DNA of 64,000 bases from an uncultured Saprospiraceae bacterium (GTDB taxonomy: Bacteria > Bacteroidota > Bacteroidia > Chitinophagales > Saprospiraceae), in contig CALGAW010000004.1 in assembly GCA_937959115.1 (NCBI GenBank), positions 1 through 64,000 of the forward strand, given 5' to 3'. The position numbers and the translations under genes were made by a program. Positions 62,389 to 64,000 of the stretch are shown here, one piece after another. Each line of letters begins with the position of its first letter. Within the stretch, counting starts at the first letter, position 1. The notes beneath the pieces are model-generated. The model had not been told where the DNA came from. It saw only the letters and a program-made list of their open reading frames with translations, and searched no databases.

Positions 62389-62802
62389 CTATCTAATTGA
62401 CTCCATATAATCTTGTAAAATGAGTGTGGCGCTTATTTTGTCTACCAAACCCTTGTCTTGTCTTTTTTTCTTTTTAGCACCGCTTTGACGAATAATCTGA
62501 ACAGCATCCTTAGAGGTAAATCGTTCATCTACACGTTCAATTGACGCATCAGGACATATTTCCTTTACTTTTCTAATAAAACCAACAATGAGATGTTCAA
62601 TTTTACCAGGTTCATTATTCTTTGTGAATGGCTGACCAACTACAATGCAATCGATCGGTTCTTCTTTTGAATACTTAGCGATAAAATCTAATAGAGAGGG
62701 AGTCGAAACAGTATCTAGTCCGCTCGCAATGATTTTTAGCGGGTCTGAAACTGCGATTCCGCAGCGCTTTGTGCCGTAATCTATACTCATTATTCTGCCC
62801 AT
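62389..62802 (-). CDS. ruvX: Holliday junction resolvase-like / pre-16S rRNA nuclease YqgF
   Basis: 137 residues. RNase H-like fold: IMSIDYGTKRCGIAVSDPL (first catalytic Asp), IDCIVVGQPFTKNN and ERVDERFTSKDA (second acidic site), ending VDKISATLILQDYMES. YqgF matures the 5' end of 16S rRNA. It is the first gene of the ruvX-def-RetSat-like-tauE operon. The -7 box is 4 nt before the start codon. Confidence 0.95.
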   Translation of the reverse strand: MGRIMSIDYGTKRCGIAVSDPLKIIASGLDTVSTPSLLDFIAKYSKEEPIDCIVVGQPFTKNNEPGKIEHLIVGFIRKVKEICPDASIERVDERFTSKDAVQIIRQSGAKKKKRQDKGLVDKISATLILQDYMESIR

Positions 62803-62806
62803 TGCG

Positions 62807-62814
62807 CAAAGATA
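62807..62814 (-). promoter_or_regulatory. -7 box 4 nt before ruvX
   Basis: TATCTTTG on the minus strand matches TAnnTTTG and ends 4 nt before the ATG at 62802. This predicts a leaderless transcript for the four-gene operon. Confidence 0.5.
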
Positions 62815-62988
62815 ATATAAAATTTGGGTTAAGTAATACTTGTTGAATTAGATGTAAAATTCTACAAACAATTACTTAGACAAGCTGAATCCAAGAAAGC
62901 CACAAATAAAATACAGATGAAGCAGAACAGCTAAATTATAATTACTATTTTCGCTATCCGTTTTCAAGAAAACTCGTAAACAGAAAAA

Positions 62989-64000
62989 ATGGATCTAAAC
63001 TATAGCCGTAAGATTGCCAGCTCCCTCAACCTAAGTCAACGTTTTGTAGAAAACGTGCTTAAGCTACTCGAAGAAGGGGCAACAGTGCCATTTATCGCTC
63101 GATACCGGAAAGAGATGACAGGCAGTATGGATGAAGTAAACATCATTGATGTACGAGATTTAGCTGCAAAGCTAAAAGAGCTTGATAAACGCAGGGAAAC
63201 AATTTTAAATTCCATAGAAGAACAAGGAAAGCTTACCCCTGATCTAAAAGCAAAGATTGACCGAGCAACAACGATTACTGAACTAGAAGATCTGTATCTA
63301 CCATACAAGCAAAAAAGAAAAACAAGAGCATCTATTGCAATAAGCAAGGGACTAGAACCTTTGGCTAAACAGTTGATGGCTCAAAACTCCAATGACACAC
63401 GGCACTTGGCTCAACGCTTTGTACGTGGTGAGGTTGAATCTGTAGATGATGCACTGAAAGGAGCAAGAGACATCATTGCCGAATGGGTAAACGAAAATGC
63501 AGGTTCTAGAAATGTGATTCGGCGTTTATTTGGAAAAAAAGCCACCGTTCAAGCAAAAATGGTCAAGGGAAAAGAAGAGTCGGGCGCTAAGTTTCGCGAT
63601 TACTTTAAATTTGAGGAACCACTTTATAAGTGTCCATCTCATCGATTTCTTGCGATTAGAAGGGGAGAGGAAGAAGGTATCCTAAAAGTAAGCATAACAC
63701 CACCTGAAGAGGATGCTATCGATTTGCTAGATCGTTTTTATGTAAAAGGAAACAACGATTCAGGAGATCAAGTTTTCGAAGCGGTAAAAGATGGCTACAA
63801 ACGACTGATGCGCCCCTCCATAGAAACAGAATTTAGAAAATCGTCCAAAGAAAAGGCAGACCTAGAAGCAATTCAAGTGTTTGCGGAAAATTTAAGACAA
63901 CTCCTACTTGCTGCACCTCTTGGACAAAAGCGGGTTTTGGCTATCGATCCAGCTTATCGGACAGGTTGTAAAATAGTTTGCTTAAACGAACAAGGAGATT
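62989..64000 (+). CDS. tex: Tex-family RNA-binding transcription accessory protein (C-terminus cut by window edge)
   Basis: 337 residues are visible from the ATG at 62989; the frame runs off the right edge. The Tex N-terminal domain is clear: VENVLKLLEEGATVPFIARY followed by RKEMTGSMDE, then ELEDLYLPYKQKRKTRASIA. The start of the RNase H-like YqgF domain is RVLAIDPAYRTGCKIVCLNE. The helix-hairpin-helix and S1 domains expected further on lie outside the window. Tex proteins bind nucleic acid and affect transcription. It is divergent from the ruvX operon. Confidence 0.95.
   Translation, partial: MDLNYSRKIASSLNLSQRFVENVLKLLEEGATVPFIARYRKEMTGSMDEVNIIDVRDLAAKLKELDKRRETILNSIEEQGKLTPDLKAKIDRATTITELEDLYLPYKQKRKTRASIAISKGLEPLAKQLMAQNSNDTRHLAQRFVRGEVESVDDALKGARDIIAEWVNENAGSRNVIRRLFGKKATVQAKMVKGKEESGAKFRDYFKFEEPLYKCPSHRFLAIRRGEEEGILKVSITPPEEDAIDLLDRFYVKGNNDSGDQVFEAVKDGYKRLMRPSIETEFRKSSKEKADLEAIQVFAENLRQLLLAAPLGQKRVLAIDPAYRTGCKIVCLNEQGD

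Overview
The window comes from a member of the Bacteroidota, most likely of the Saprospiria (Lewinella/Saprospiraceae-like). This is inferred from four things. Base composition is AT-rich. Many -7 boxes have the form TAnnTTTG. There are many very large secreted proteins with SprB-like repeats, DUF7619-like segments and type A (T9SS) C-terminal sorting tails. The core genes (E1 alpha/beta fusion, EttA, GWxTD protein, bifunctional nuclease with UVR motif) are typical of the phylum. No tRNA, rRNA or CRISPR array was seen.

Region 1 (1-34300) is an accessory, surface-oriented region. It has two giant secreted repeat proteins on the minus strand (1-3053, cut by the window edge; 3810-9302), a REP-associated transposase carrying a REP-like palindrome inside its own reading frame (9674-10273), and a dead hsdM start directly behind it. 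Next come a beta-helix protein, a double CAP-domain lipoprotein, a seven-bladed propeller protein with a decayed paralogue start behind it, a T9SS cargo protein, a PL6 lyase and a GH5 endoglucanase. Then follow ettA, an LTA-synthase-like phosphoglycerol transferase and a 1445-residue secreted protein, behind which lies an orphan, frameshifted T9SS sorting tail. The beta-helix protein and the GH5 enzyme share the same C-terminal train (CBM9-like, a WNY-motif module, a dockerin-like EF-hand pair). Two otherwise unrelated giant proteins share a C-terminal domain of about 140 residues. No SusC/SusD pair is present.

Region 2 (34333-41526) holds a divergent pair of a PF10014-type Fe(II)/2-oxoglutarate dioxygenase and a PaaK-like adenylate-forming ligase. 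It continues with a secreted protein of unknown function, a ten-helix membrane protein with two intramembrane HxxxE motifs, a penicillin-acylase-family hydrolase, and a small protein made of six perfect 17-residue repeats.

Region 3 (41849-64000) is mostly housekeeping: etfBA, a bifunctional nuclease, folD, glpD, prfB with its programmed +1 frameshift, rlpA, a TPR protein, a GWxTD protein, a WbqC-like protein, a DinB-like protein, a fused 2-oxoacid dehydrogenase E1, a DUF1573 protein, an aminotransferase and a small outer-membrane barrel. It ends with a compact ruvX-def-RetSat-like-tauE operon and the start of tex (cut by the right edge). Several of these genes have the -7 box only 4-5 nt before the start codon, which predicts leaderless transcripts. 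Three intergenic regions carry 7-bp periodic AT-rich arrays just upstream of a -7 box.
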